From contig JAYKXP010000054.1 of the NCBI GenBank assembly GCA_037176845.1, forward strand, positions 186,001 through 250,000: a stretch of DNA of 64,000 nt. The letters are read 5' to 3'. Below, piece by piece: positions 12,473-21,687 of this stretch. This stretch comes from Paramarasmius palmivorus. Taxonomy: Eukaryota; Basidiomycota; Agaricomycetes; Agaricales; Marasmiaceae. The stretch's first letter is position 1. The number at the start of each line of letters is the position of its first letter. The notes under the pieces are model-generated. The model made no database searches and had not been told where the DNA came from. It worked only from the letters and a program-made list of their open reading frames with translations. A program made the position numbers and the translations under genes.

Positions 12473-13031
12473 TCAGTGGGCATGGTTCTTGTGGTGCTCT
12501 GTATTCCAAAATGTGTCAGTCTCCTGCAGAGGTAAGTCAAAGCGTTTAGACTCACTCAAGTGCACTGTATAGTACAAAGGTGATAGGATGGACGTCAGTG
12601 AGTGCAATTCGGGGTAGGATTAGAAGCGACGCACTGTTGTAGTCAATGGTGTAGCCAATACCGAACAGGCCAACAATGAGGGCTGCAAGAGGTGCTCCTG
12701 ATGCGTTTTCGCCATTGAAATAGCGGTTCTTGAGACCGCCCACGCGCTGGGTTGCAGGTCCCTTAGGGAGTTTGGAATAGAAGTTGACAAGAGGCCCGAG
12801 ACCTTCACCAGATCCGCCAGCCTGGTGAAACGCATTTCATTAGAATTGTTGATATCGCAATAGAGTCGATGTGTGGTTGTGACCAGAAAATAATGGCAAT
12901 GGAAAATTGGGGGGAGTTGAGGTCAGTCTCAATAAAAGAAGAAACCACGAGCCACATACGACAAGGTTCTTGCTGGCAATTTTTGGGGGAACGAGCCCAC
13001 CGAGCTGGCGGCGAACGAGAGAGGCGTGCAT
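12473..13031 (-). CDS. ATP17: Mitochondrial ATP synthase subunit f (Atp17-like)
   Basis: Small single-pass subunit f of the F1Fo-ATP synthase, in the mitochondrial inner membrane. Exons 13031-12960, 12821-12635, 12564-12556 (9 nt) and 12498-12473 (26 nt) close in frame at 97 aa. The N-terminus (MHASLVRRQLGGLVPPKIAS) fits an import region. The body contains GPLVNFYSKLPKGPA, then GGLKNRYFNGENASGAP, followed by the transmembrane stretch LAALIVGLFGIGYTIDY. The spliced end reads NMHLKHHKNHAH, the expected His/Lys-rich tail of the family. That tail is obtained only when the 9-nt microexon is included, which strongly supports the model. Confidence 0.92.
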
Positions 13032-13606
13032 GACAATGTTGAAGAGTTTGAGCAGAACAATTCGGACGCTCTCGGATGGTATTGCTGTGGCTGTGCTGCT
13101 TAGTCCACTGGTCCCTGCGACCCAAGTGATGGACCTCAGTTGGACCTGATTTTCGCCAGTTTACTTTGCACCACTACTTTGCCACAATACCACCCCGACC
13201 AGCCTGGCGCATCTACCTAAGGGTCACCCAGTCAACTTCAACGCATACAATAACACGTCTGGTGTCGTTTTATTGCGTATCCATGGAGTCTTAGGTCCTC
13301 GGACACAGTCATCGTTCGCGGATTCATACTACTGATAGAGAAATGCGACTCTACCCTATTTCTTCCCCAGATGCTGTAATAAGGTGGTTTGCGGGGACAT
13401 GGAACTCTACGTCCTCGGCTTAACAGCGACTGAATGGCTCATTTCACTGGAATCTGTCAAGTTGCTGGTCCTCGGGCTTCTCGATTCCCTCCGGCCGTCG
13501 TACCAATGTACGGGCTGTGGTCGTGCACCCATGAGAAAAGAGAATCCTTATAACCTCAGTAGTGATAACGATTTGTAGTAGCTGTTTACACCCGTCTTTC
13601 CCTGTC
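13032..13606. other. Intergenic, promoter side of the ATP synthase f gene and of the secreted protein
   Basis: About 575 bases between divergent genes. A short + frame at 13384-13578 has no recognisable content. I see no RNA gene or repeat here. Confidence 0.5.
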
Positions 13607-14200
13607 ATGTTGCTTTTTGCTCTTCAAGTCATTGCTCTGCTCTCAAGTTTCGCACTAGGAGCTGCTGGCGCTTCGGTGGTGGGATTTAACATCTTCAGTG
13701 GCCCTAATAGCACAAGCTGCGTACGTCCATGCTCCTCACTCTTTTTCGATTATATTTATATACCTTCTCTGGATAAGTGCGCTATTCTCCAACAGGAACT
13801 GCCAGGCAAGGTCACCTTGCCAATACAAGGATTGTACGAAGATTCAGGCAGAGCTGAATATTTGCCTCCGAATTCCGAGGGCAAATTCTCCTGCAAAATA
13901 TCGTCTCTAGAGAGAACCCAGGACGTGTCTACTACATTATCTGTCCTTGTCGAACAAGGCTGCCAATTCGCAGTTGCATCTCACGAGCAGTTACCCTCAC
14001 CAACGATCCCGAGCATCCAATCTCCCGGAAAAACTTCCATCATTAACTCTACAAACCTATCTGATGACGCAGAGGAATCGATGCTTGTGAAGTACCGTTA
14101 TAGCCGGGGACAGCGCCGGAGGCGCACTGCTGTCTATAACCACATCGACGCGTATAATCTTACTGTAGGAACTTTTTTCTCTTCCAAGTACATGAGCTGA
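13607..14200 (+). CDS. Small secreted protein, unknown function
   Basis: Unrecognised. The ATG at 13607 opens a clear signal peptide (MLLFALQVIALLSSFALGAA, cleavage likely after AGA). Unspliced, the frame encodes 197 aa. A good in-frame intron lies at 13721-13795 (GTACGT...CAACAG, 75 nt, 25 codons), so the mature form may be 172 aa without two of the cysteines. The mature part is Ser/Thr-rich with several N-glycosylation sequons (NST, NSTNLS, NLT) and a basic cluster (RGQRRRRTA) near the end that resembles a Kex2-type dibasic site. No catalytic motif is visible. It may be a cell-surface or effector-like secreted protein; that is inference only. Confidence 0.55.
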   Translation: MLLFALQVIALLSSFALGAAGASVVGFNIFSGPNSTSCVRPCSSLFFDYIYIPSLDKCAILQQELPGKVTLPIQGLYEDSGRAEYLPPNSEGKFSCKISSLERTQDVSTTLSVLVEQGCQFAVASHEQLPSPTIPSIQSPGKTSIINSTNLSDDAEESMLVKYRYSRGQRRRRTAVYNHIDAYNLTVGTFFSSKYMS

Positions 14201-14793
14201 ATCTAAAACGCTAGGCTGTATTACACGGTGCTATTCTCAGCCCGGGATTCCAGCAGAAAGCATCACCATCCAAGAAGTTCCGTTTCATGATGGCCCCCAT
14301 GCGAATGTGAGGCTATCTGGCCAATACCCCAAGGCTGTATAGGAAAAGAAAACTAAACACCATTTCGTGGATACGAAACAATACTTTCCAAACCACGATC
14401 ATCGAAATCCAGGTTAACAAACAAAAATCACTGACGCCCAGGAGACGTTCGGTGCGGTGGACAATCAACTGGAGTCCGAGAATTACTGCAGTGCAGGCAT
14501 AAGGCGCTACAAGTCCTGGTTAAGGGTCATTTTGACCGTCGCATTTCCGTGCACCACGATAGCACTCCAAGGTCGGCTGATACTGTGGGGGGTCTAGTTA
14601 TCAGGGTAGATTGATGGAGTAGTGAAATTCAATGCAATGTACATTACAATGGCTTTAGAGATACTCAATCCATTCGTGGCTTTAAGGACTCGGAGTCTTT
14701 GGGAGACCGAGACGTAAAAATCAACGTTAAAGTACATGTATAATACATCCACAGCTCCTTGTTTAAACGATCCGAGTACAAGATCCAATAGAC
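14201..14793. other. Intergenic, convergent 3' ends
   Basis: Between the secreted protein (+) and the thiolase (-). Open frames here are short and lack conserved features. Nothing further is supported. Confidence 0.5.
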
Positions 14794-16801
14794 CTAGAGC
14801 TTTGCATGTCTCAGGACATAGTTCGAGTAAGCCTTCGACTTGACCTTGTCGACGTCTTGCATGGTAATGCCCCGACACTCGTGAGCATGATTATAACCGA
14901 CGCTGGAATACACATCCTGGTCAAGCAACGTGAAGCATATTTGATACATCGGAACTCACCGATCTCTGCCATCCTGTCCGCCGGACTTGTAGAACTCGGG
15001 CCGTCTCAAAAGCGAACATACAACAGCGCCTCCCAAGCCAACATTATGAACCAACCCATACTTGCCTCGTGGGTCGGAAACGTCAAATAAGCCAGGTGCT
15101 TGCATAGGACCGGCCCCTAATATTGATAGCATTCAAAGTTGTCGATTGAAGAGCCAGACGAAGCATACTTACAATTCCGGAGTTGCACTGTTAATGCCGT
15201 CGTCAACGTATGATCAAGATTCGAGTCGTATGAGACTCACTCATTATGTAGAAATGCATTCCGAGGCCAGTTGCACCAAGTGGGTGCCCCTTGGCTTCTA
15301 GTCCACCGCTGGGATTGACGACATACTTTCCACCGTACTATATATTGAGGGCTAAGTTGACGATAATCACGGTCAAGAGTGATTCTTACGGTATTGTCCC
15401 CCCTCTCGACGAACTTGTGTGCTTCGTCCTCTTTGCAGAGACCAAGGGCTGGGTACATAATCAGCTACAAAAGTACATCAGGTAGTGCCGCGTGCAATCA
15501 TCAACTTGTCATACCTCGTTTGCGGCAAAGCAATCGTGTAGCTCGACTACGCCAACTTCATCTCGGCCTTTTCCTGAGGCAAAGCCAGCCTCTGTGAAGA
15601 CTTTGTCGGCGCAGTTTTTAGTCATGGAATATCCAACAACTTCCATGGCACTCTTCGATTCGAATACAGCAGGGTAATCCGTCGTAAGCGCTTGAGCTAC
15701 AATCTCAATAGCCTGGTTTTCGAGATGATGCTTATGCACGAAATCCTCCGACGCGACGATACAGCACGCAGCGCCATCCTGTTAACCAAGAGTGAGAAGA
15801 CCGCTGCAAAGTAGAATTCGATCATACCGAGGTCGGGCTGCACATGAACTTGGTGAGTTCGTTGGTGATCTTGGGCGCCTTGAGCACCTGCTCGACAGTC
15901 CAACCGTCCCTGAACTGAGAATACGGATTATTCAAGGAGTGTGTGTGGTTCTTGGATGCTAACAACGGGAATGAGCTCACTGACTTCTTCTGGATTTTGT
16001 ACTAACCAATTTTAGCGAGATGTTCAATACCACCACCGTATTTCATAAAGTACTCTTTGGCTCCGTCAGAGAACTGTCTCGGGGCACCAGGGCCATGATT
16101 CTCTCCTATTACTTCCTGCTCGATTTCGATGGTACGCTGCATGAGAAGAATTGTAGGTGGTGTTCGGTCTGGGAAGTTGGTACCCAAGGAACCCGGCTTC
16201 ATACGCTCAAAACCTAGGGCAAGAGCGCATTCTGCTTGACCAAATCTGACGGAGTTGTTGGCGTGAAAAAGAGCGGTAGATCCAGTTGAACAGTTGTTAT
16301 TGACGTTCGTGATAGGTATACCGGTTAGACCAAGGTTGTAGAGAGCACGCTGTGGTGTTCCGAACAGTGATGAGTCTTCGATGAAGTGATAGCGGGACAT
16401 TTCATTACCTGACCACTGGTAGAGTCCCCGTAGCAGTAACCAACTACTGCTTGCTCAATCTGGTCATACGTTATACCTGGAATGGATAGGTCAGTATGTG
16501 CAGGCACAGGTCGTCGACACTTCATACCAGCATCAAGCAACGCCTTCGTCGCCGCCTCCAATCCCATCTATCAACTACATGAGATGACCTCAATTGACCG
16601 AGTGGCGGTAGCTTACATCTTCTGTTGTTCTTGTCGCTCGAGGCTGTAGAATGAACAATGAGTACGCGACGATGGTTCAATACGCCCAAAAACCACCTTG
16701 ATGAAAGCCGTACATCCTCCCCCAATCAAGAAGGTTCTCCTGCCCTTCTTAGTGGAAGGATATTGTCCAGTAGATGTGGTCGACTCGACGGAACCCGACA
16801 T
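14794..16801 (-). CDS. SCPx-type 3-ketoacyl-CoA thiolase, peroxisomal
   Basis: Thiolase of the sterol-carrier-protein-x branch, which cleaves 3-ketoacyl-CoA in peroxisomal beta-oxidation. Twelve exons close in frame at 476 aa: 16801-16697, 16643-16617, 16567-16528, 16476-16409, 16349-16007, 15958-15828, 15778-15515, 15464-15390, 15337-15241, 15187-15173, 15116-14960, 14902-14794. The nucleophile Cys is in [14 protein letters not shown]. Further motifs are [31 protein letters not shown] and the C-terminal [14 protein letters not shown] with the catalytic His. There is no SCP2 sterol-binding domain after the thiolase part, so this is the thiolase-only form. The protein ends in AKL, a PTS1 peroxisome signal, consistent with the role. 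Exons of 27 and 15 nt are unusually small, but each is required by phase. Confidence 0.93.
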
Positions 16802-17450
16802 GTTTGGGAGAAGAAGATGTAGGATGAGGTCGTGTTATAACCAGTTGAACCGGTTACTCGGCTTTCTTTCTAAGGCGATGGAGAGTACCGTGGTATGATC
16901 AGATGATGCACTTGCCTGGGAGAGCATGAAAAAAATGCAAGGCCACTGTCATACTTTACCGGCTCCATTTCAGCTTCAAGTATGTGAGGGATGTGAGGAG
17001 CTTCGCTGGCGAAAAAACGAGCGAGTTGAAGAAACATTGAAGTTTCACTAGTTCTGCTGAACTAGTGGAGGTGCGCAATCCCTCTTCCGCGCCTGAACAG
17101 CTTAGTCAGCAGCCACATGGCATTTCGTGGCACAATCCGTTCTTCGATCTTCCTCAACATGTATGGGGCCATAAAGTATACAGAATCAATTATTCTTAGT
17201 GTAATAAGATAGTAGAAAAATCTGCTTTCAATTTGACGCGGCCATTCCCAAGATATATGATACTGCCCCCGGCAATCTGCGTCATGGCATCATTGTTGCC
17301 TCGTGTAGGCTATCTTTCATGTTCAACTGCCACGTCAAACAAAGGATGTTCAAAACCGACTCACGACAGGGCATTTCTCCAGCAAGAGCAATTGATTTCC
17401 GCATACAGAAGCAGTGGTTATACATGGAAGTGGTCGTTAAAGCATCATAA
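16802..17450. other. Intergenic, promoter of the thiolase gene, with a perfect inverted repeat
   Basis: About 650 bases upstream of the thiolase start and downstream of the transposase-like gene. It contains a perfect 9-bp inverted repeat with a 4-base spacer at 17046-17067 (listed separately). No gene is supported. Confidence 0.5.
17046..17067. repeat. Perfect inverted repeat, 9-bp arms, 4-base loop
   Basis: Arms CACTAGTTC and GAACTAGTG flank TGCT. It lies about 245 bases upstream of the thiolase ATG. It could be a dimeric transcription-factor site or simply a hairpin; the role is not known. Confidence 0.6.
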
Positions 17451-20400
17451 TCATTCATCGATCATCTCATCCTCCGAGTCCTCGTTGTCATCTGGCTCCT
17501 CAGCATCCTCTTCAATGTCCTCGCCAGCAGCCAAGTATTCCCGCACCACCCTCAGAAGCTCCTCCTTCCTTGCCTCGTTATTCTTCATGTGACTCTTATA
17601 CTTGACGCCTTTCACCATTGATCTCCAAATATCCAGCTGGTCTAGTAGGTCCTTCTTGTACTTGAGCTTTTGAATCTCTTCCTCGTCATAAAGTAGCTTG
17701 ATCTTGGCCAACTCAGCCGCTCTCGCCGCTTTCTCTGCAAGTCTTGCTGCTAATTTCGCCTGCCTCTCTGCTGCCTTCCGTGTCCCATAATCCACAAGAA
17801 TGCGACGTCGTTTTTTCTCTACCCCACTCCGGTCAACCTCACGAGCCTTCCGTAGTAGCCACTCGTGGTCTTCGTTTGTAAACATAGCATCCATAAAAGC
17901 TTGAGTGTCGTTTCTTTTGAAAAGTTGGTGATCATTGAAGTGTCCAATAGTTATACCTTTTTCGCGCAGAGAGGTTCGCATCGAGCCGAGAAGCCCTTCA
18001 TTCGGACAATTTGAGGTGGGTACATGAACTGAGTCAAGCTCCGCAGCCGTTGCCTTGGATATGATGCTGTCGTCGTCGAATTCCGAGGTGAAACGAGCCC
18101 AGGTTTCGAGAGCGCCAACAAGGAACAAGGTGAAAAGCTCTACGAGGTATGGTAGCTCTCCCTTTCGATACATTGTTAGGATTGTGTTGACAAGTGTCTC
18201 ATCTAGCCATGTGCCACCGGGTGAGGCTGCAAAAACACTTGCCAAGTAGAGGTCCTCTGCCGGCTCCAACGAATCAGTTCCGAAAATGTTGCTGGGATTC
18301 ATGATCTGGCGCCGTATGTGAGCAATGAGATTTCGATGAAGAGGTCCCTGCTTCAACATGTTGAGCTTATCGCTGCCGTCGCCCCGCATAAGGCTCGCGT
18401 AGGGTCCCGAGATCATCTGATAGTATAGCGCAACCACTGCACATTCAGATAGTGTCGGTGGGTCCTTCAATGCCTTATCAATGTTAGCCTCCATGTGATT
18501 GAAACCGGGTTTATCTTTCTTGTCATGAGTCATCTGCATGAAGCTTCGGTATTCTGGAAGGTATTTGAGAAGACGAGCGGCGGCGAGGCAGATAGAATGA
18601 TAACGAGATGCTCCAACATTTGGGAATTGCGAAACTTCGTCAAGCGTACACTGAAAGTAGTCACGGTGTTGGTCTTGAGCACCCTTTTTGTCGTCCTTGT
18701 TTCGGAAATAGGCCCCGGCAAGCTGTGCAAGCTTGACTGCCCCGCGCTCTGAGAAAGAAACTCAGTATTAGCTTGTCACAGTGTAATACTGATTGAATTT
18801 ACTCACTTGAAGCACGCTTAGCCCGATCCGATGCTTCCGTGTCCTGTCCCGTCTCCTCCGAGAGCTTGATTGTTGCGTCGTTATCCTTGTTTGCCAGAAG
18901 AACAGGAGCTGGGAGGCAGAATTCCATATAGAATGTCTCCATTAGGGCATATCCACCAACAACCGAGTTCAACTCTTTATGCATACTACACCCAGCCCAA
19001 AAAAAGAGGTCAATGATCCTCCTCTCCTCGTCCGAAAGCTGCGCATAACACTCGTCACCAAGCTTCAGAGCAAGAGCATCACGGCCAACTTTGATATGCT
19101 GCTGACGGTCTTCGTCAGACAGAGCATTCCATGCGTCCTCACCACCAGCTGCAGAGATGCAAGCTTTCTTGACATCGTCAAGAAGCTTGAGAGCATCAGC
19201 AGGATCAAGGGAGAGCAGGTGGTCTTCACCAAGCTCGATCCGAATGACCTGTGCTTTCCATTCCTTCAAGAGACGGTACAGCTTCTTTTGATCAGCTGCA
19301 TGATCACTGTGATAGGCTTTCAAGACACGTGCGAAAGTGGCAGCGTTGAAAATGAGGCCCACGCGCCGGGCAAATGGTGAATTCTTGAGAAGATGTTCGA
19401 TTTCGGTGATGTGCCGTTTCCAGCTTTCAAGCTGGACCTCAGCATGATGAGAAACAGTGGAGTCAATGTTGAATGCGCGTGTTGCGATATAATCAGGTTT
19501 GGACTGATCAGCGTAATTTGGAACAGACATGGTAACATGTGTAGCTTCGTAGTTGACATTCTTGTGGGATGTAGCATCACCACTAATAGCAATTGCTGTG
19601 TTGCAACATCAGCTGAATCAATAGCACATATAAGCCAGTTCAAGTACCTGGAGCACGAGAGATTTCATATCCACTCTGGATTTTGGCAGCCAGTCCTCCC
19701 TCGAGAATTGTTTGTCCAACTGTACGTGCACCCATACGGCCTATGACCTTCAGACCAGCGGCAGCTCCAGCAAGCTGCAAAGCCTTTCCAACGTGCTTCT
19801 CTGCCATGCCAAAGCTAACAAATTGTCGTGAAAGAGCTCGTGCAGTCGGTGTGTAGACACCTTTGGCAAGTAACGACCATACACGTTGAGCTTGAGCAAG
19901 TCGAGCCTTTTCCTTGGCAATATCACGAGATGTGAGCGAACGGCGAAGTTTAGCGCGTAATGAGCGTTCTTCCGAGTGTGAAATTCGCAGCTCGGCAGCG
20001 GTAGAGCCATAGAGAGTGTTTGATTCGTCTAAGAGTCCCTGATATCGCTTGAGTTCTGCGTGCAAGCTACTGTTCTCGTTCTCCAGATCACTGATCCTTT
20101 CCTCCTGCACAAGACATTGAGACTGCAAGCATCCAAGTTCGTTTTCAGTACGTGAATGAACTTTCCGGAGATTCCTGAGCTCGTTGTACCACTCGTTCTT
20201 TGAATCCATAGCCTCTCGTTCGCATTTCCGTGCCAATGACAGAAATCCCCGCAGCTCAGCTACTAGTTCCGTCAACCTCTTGATTTCCTCCTGCTGGAGG
20301 GCTATGGTACCTGCATCCGCATCGACTCTAGCAGAGAGAGCATCAATCTGAGCAGATAGAGACTTGCATTCCTTCTGGAGATCCGACATATGAGAACGAG

Positions 20401-20542
20401 TCTGGCGTTTCCGTGGAGGGGAATTCGGAGGATCTGTGACGTCATGTGTATCTTCGGATGTAGCTATATTCTCACTGATCTTCTTCTTCGCATTTGACAT
20501 TGATGCAGTGTGTTCCCGTTGAGCGCGAGTGCGTTTAGTCAT
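17451..20542 (-). CDS. Transposase-like protein with coiled coil and D...CxxH...E layout
   Basis: Exons 20542-19648, 19595-18807 and 18748-17451 close in frame at 993 aa. Residues 1-60 are basic and Ser-rich (nuclear-signal-like, PPRKRQTR); about 60-220 is a long coiled coil. A helical block follows (RVWSLLAKGVYTPTARALSR). Then comes ISGDATSHKN (Asp305), IIDLFFWAGCSMHKELN (Asp494, Cys501-x-x-His504), a helical stretch, and PTSNCPNEGLLGS (Glu812). The C-terminus is Lys/Ala-rich helical with a very acidic end. Established: hAT, MULE and related cut-and-paste transposases carry an RNase-H core with D, D, a C/D-x-x-H motif and E, with a helical insertion before E. Inferred: this is such a core. 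I recall similar proteins as multicopy in Agaricomycetes, but no named family. No terminal inverted repeats are seen around it, and the frame is intact, so it may be domesticated. Confidence 0.5.
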
Positions 20543-21170
20543 GATGAATAGATCCGAAACTATCAAGGGAAAGGGTGGGAGAATATCGATGAACGAGCGA
20601 TTTAGAGTATCGGAACCTGTTCCAGAATGAAAAGAGGGTGTTTATAACAAAAAGCTAAGCAGAGGGAGCGTGGATTCAACTACACGACGCGTCTTTCGTC
20701 GACGCGTCGCGAGTTGGCAGGATGCAAATGCCGCGTGTCACACTTGTCACACAAATTTTGGCGGTGCCATCGACAACAGTAACTTACTCAACTCTCGCTG
20801 ATTTTTTCCCTTGCTTCTTGGTGAGAACTATCCCTGAAAATGAGTAAAAAATACATTCTTGGACGTATTTTATTACTTTTTGGTCATGAGCTGCCGAAAA
20901 CCCTATTTTTAGGGCATTTTACTGAGTCATTGATTCTCTGTTGTAAAAGAAATCCAGGGATACATTGGTAGGTTTAAAAAAAGTGTACACTACAGCAAGA
21001 GTAGCATCATCCTTGGGCTAGATGGATGAAAAAATCACCGGCCGTCGAGAGGATGACGGTTGGCGGGAGGCTGCCGCGTGGGAAAAACTGACCGTATAAG
21101 GGGATTGCGCACCTCCAGAACTAGTACTCCTACATTTACTCTCACGACACTAGCTCTGTCACCGACCGCA
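20543..21170. other. Divergent promoter region between the transposase-like gene and NAA38
   Basis: About 630 bases. It holds two ACGCGT motifs, a direct repeat TGTCACACTTGTCACAC near 20735-20755, and a small hairpin CCCTA-TTTT-TAGGG near 20900. No coding feature is supported. Confidence 0.5.
20687..20707. promoter_or_regulatory. Paired ACGCGT (MCB-type) motifs
   Basis: ACGCGT occurs at 20687-20692 and 20702-20707, about 145-165 bases upstream of the transposase-like ATG. ACGCGT is the MBF cell-cycle box (G1/S) in yeasts. Use here is inferred. Confidence 0.4.
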
Positions 21171-21587
21171 ATGATCCCTTCGTTCATCCCAACTAATCCT
21201 GTCATTCCATCTCCCTTGCCAATCCCTGAAACTCCAAACCCAGTCCGAGTTCTTCGAGATCTTCTCCATAAACATCTTCGAATCTCAATAGTCGATGGTC
21301 GCGTGTTCTTAGGAACTTTCATTGGGACTGACCAAAAGCTAAATCTGTTATTGGGAGATGCTGAAGAGTTTCGCTTGATGGGAATAAAGGCGTCTGGGTG
21401 TTCAGAAGAAGGTCGGGACCTGTGGGATGGCGTAGTACGGGCAGGAATGTATCTGGAGAGTGTCCACGGCCGATACGTTGGGCAGGTATTAGTGCCATGG
21501 AAGCAGGCCGTACGTGTCGAAGTCTACGATCCCGAAACCACATCGCAAAATAACCAGAGATTGAAAAATGACGGAATGTACCTTTGA
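21171..21587 (+). CDS. NAA38: NatC auxiliary subunit Naa38/Mak31 (LSMD1-like Sm protein)
   Basis: Sm-fold subunit of the NatC N-terminal acetyltransferase, which acetylates Met-hydrophobic N-termini on nascent chains. A single exon from the ATG at 21171 encodes 138 aa. The Sm1 motif is visible (LLHKHLRISIVDGRVFLGTF, then GTDQKLNLLLGDAEEF) and a weaker Sm2 part (RYVGQVLVPW). The N-terminal ~35 residues are Pro-rich. Residues between Sm1 and Sm2 (around KASGCSEEGRDLWDG) form a long variable loop, as in other Naa38 proteins. A general Lsm protein is the alternative, but the NAEEF-like end of Sm1 favours Naa38. Confidence 0.8.
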   Translation: MIPSFIPTNPVIPSPLPIPETPNPVRVLRDLLHKHLRISIVDGRVFLGTFIGTDQKLNLLLGDAEEFRLMGIKASGCSEEGRDLWDGVVRAGMYLESVHGRYVGQVLVPWKQAVRVEVYDPETTSQNNQRLKNDGMYL

Positions 21588-21687
21588 TGATAAACGAATA
21601 CACAATTTTTTGACGAAGCCTCCGACTTGCTCAGATTCAGACAATATTGATCAACTCCGTCAAATCTACTTTCCTCCATACAATTGA

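Noticed and set aside
17046..21000. Terminal inverted repeats bounding the transposase-like gene
   Set aside because: I compared the flanks 16.9-17.45 kb and 20.55-21.0 kb by eye and found no matching inverted pair, so no mobile element boundary is claimed.
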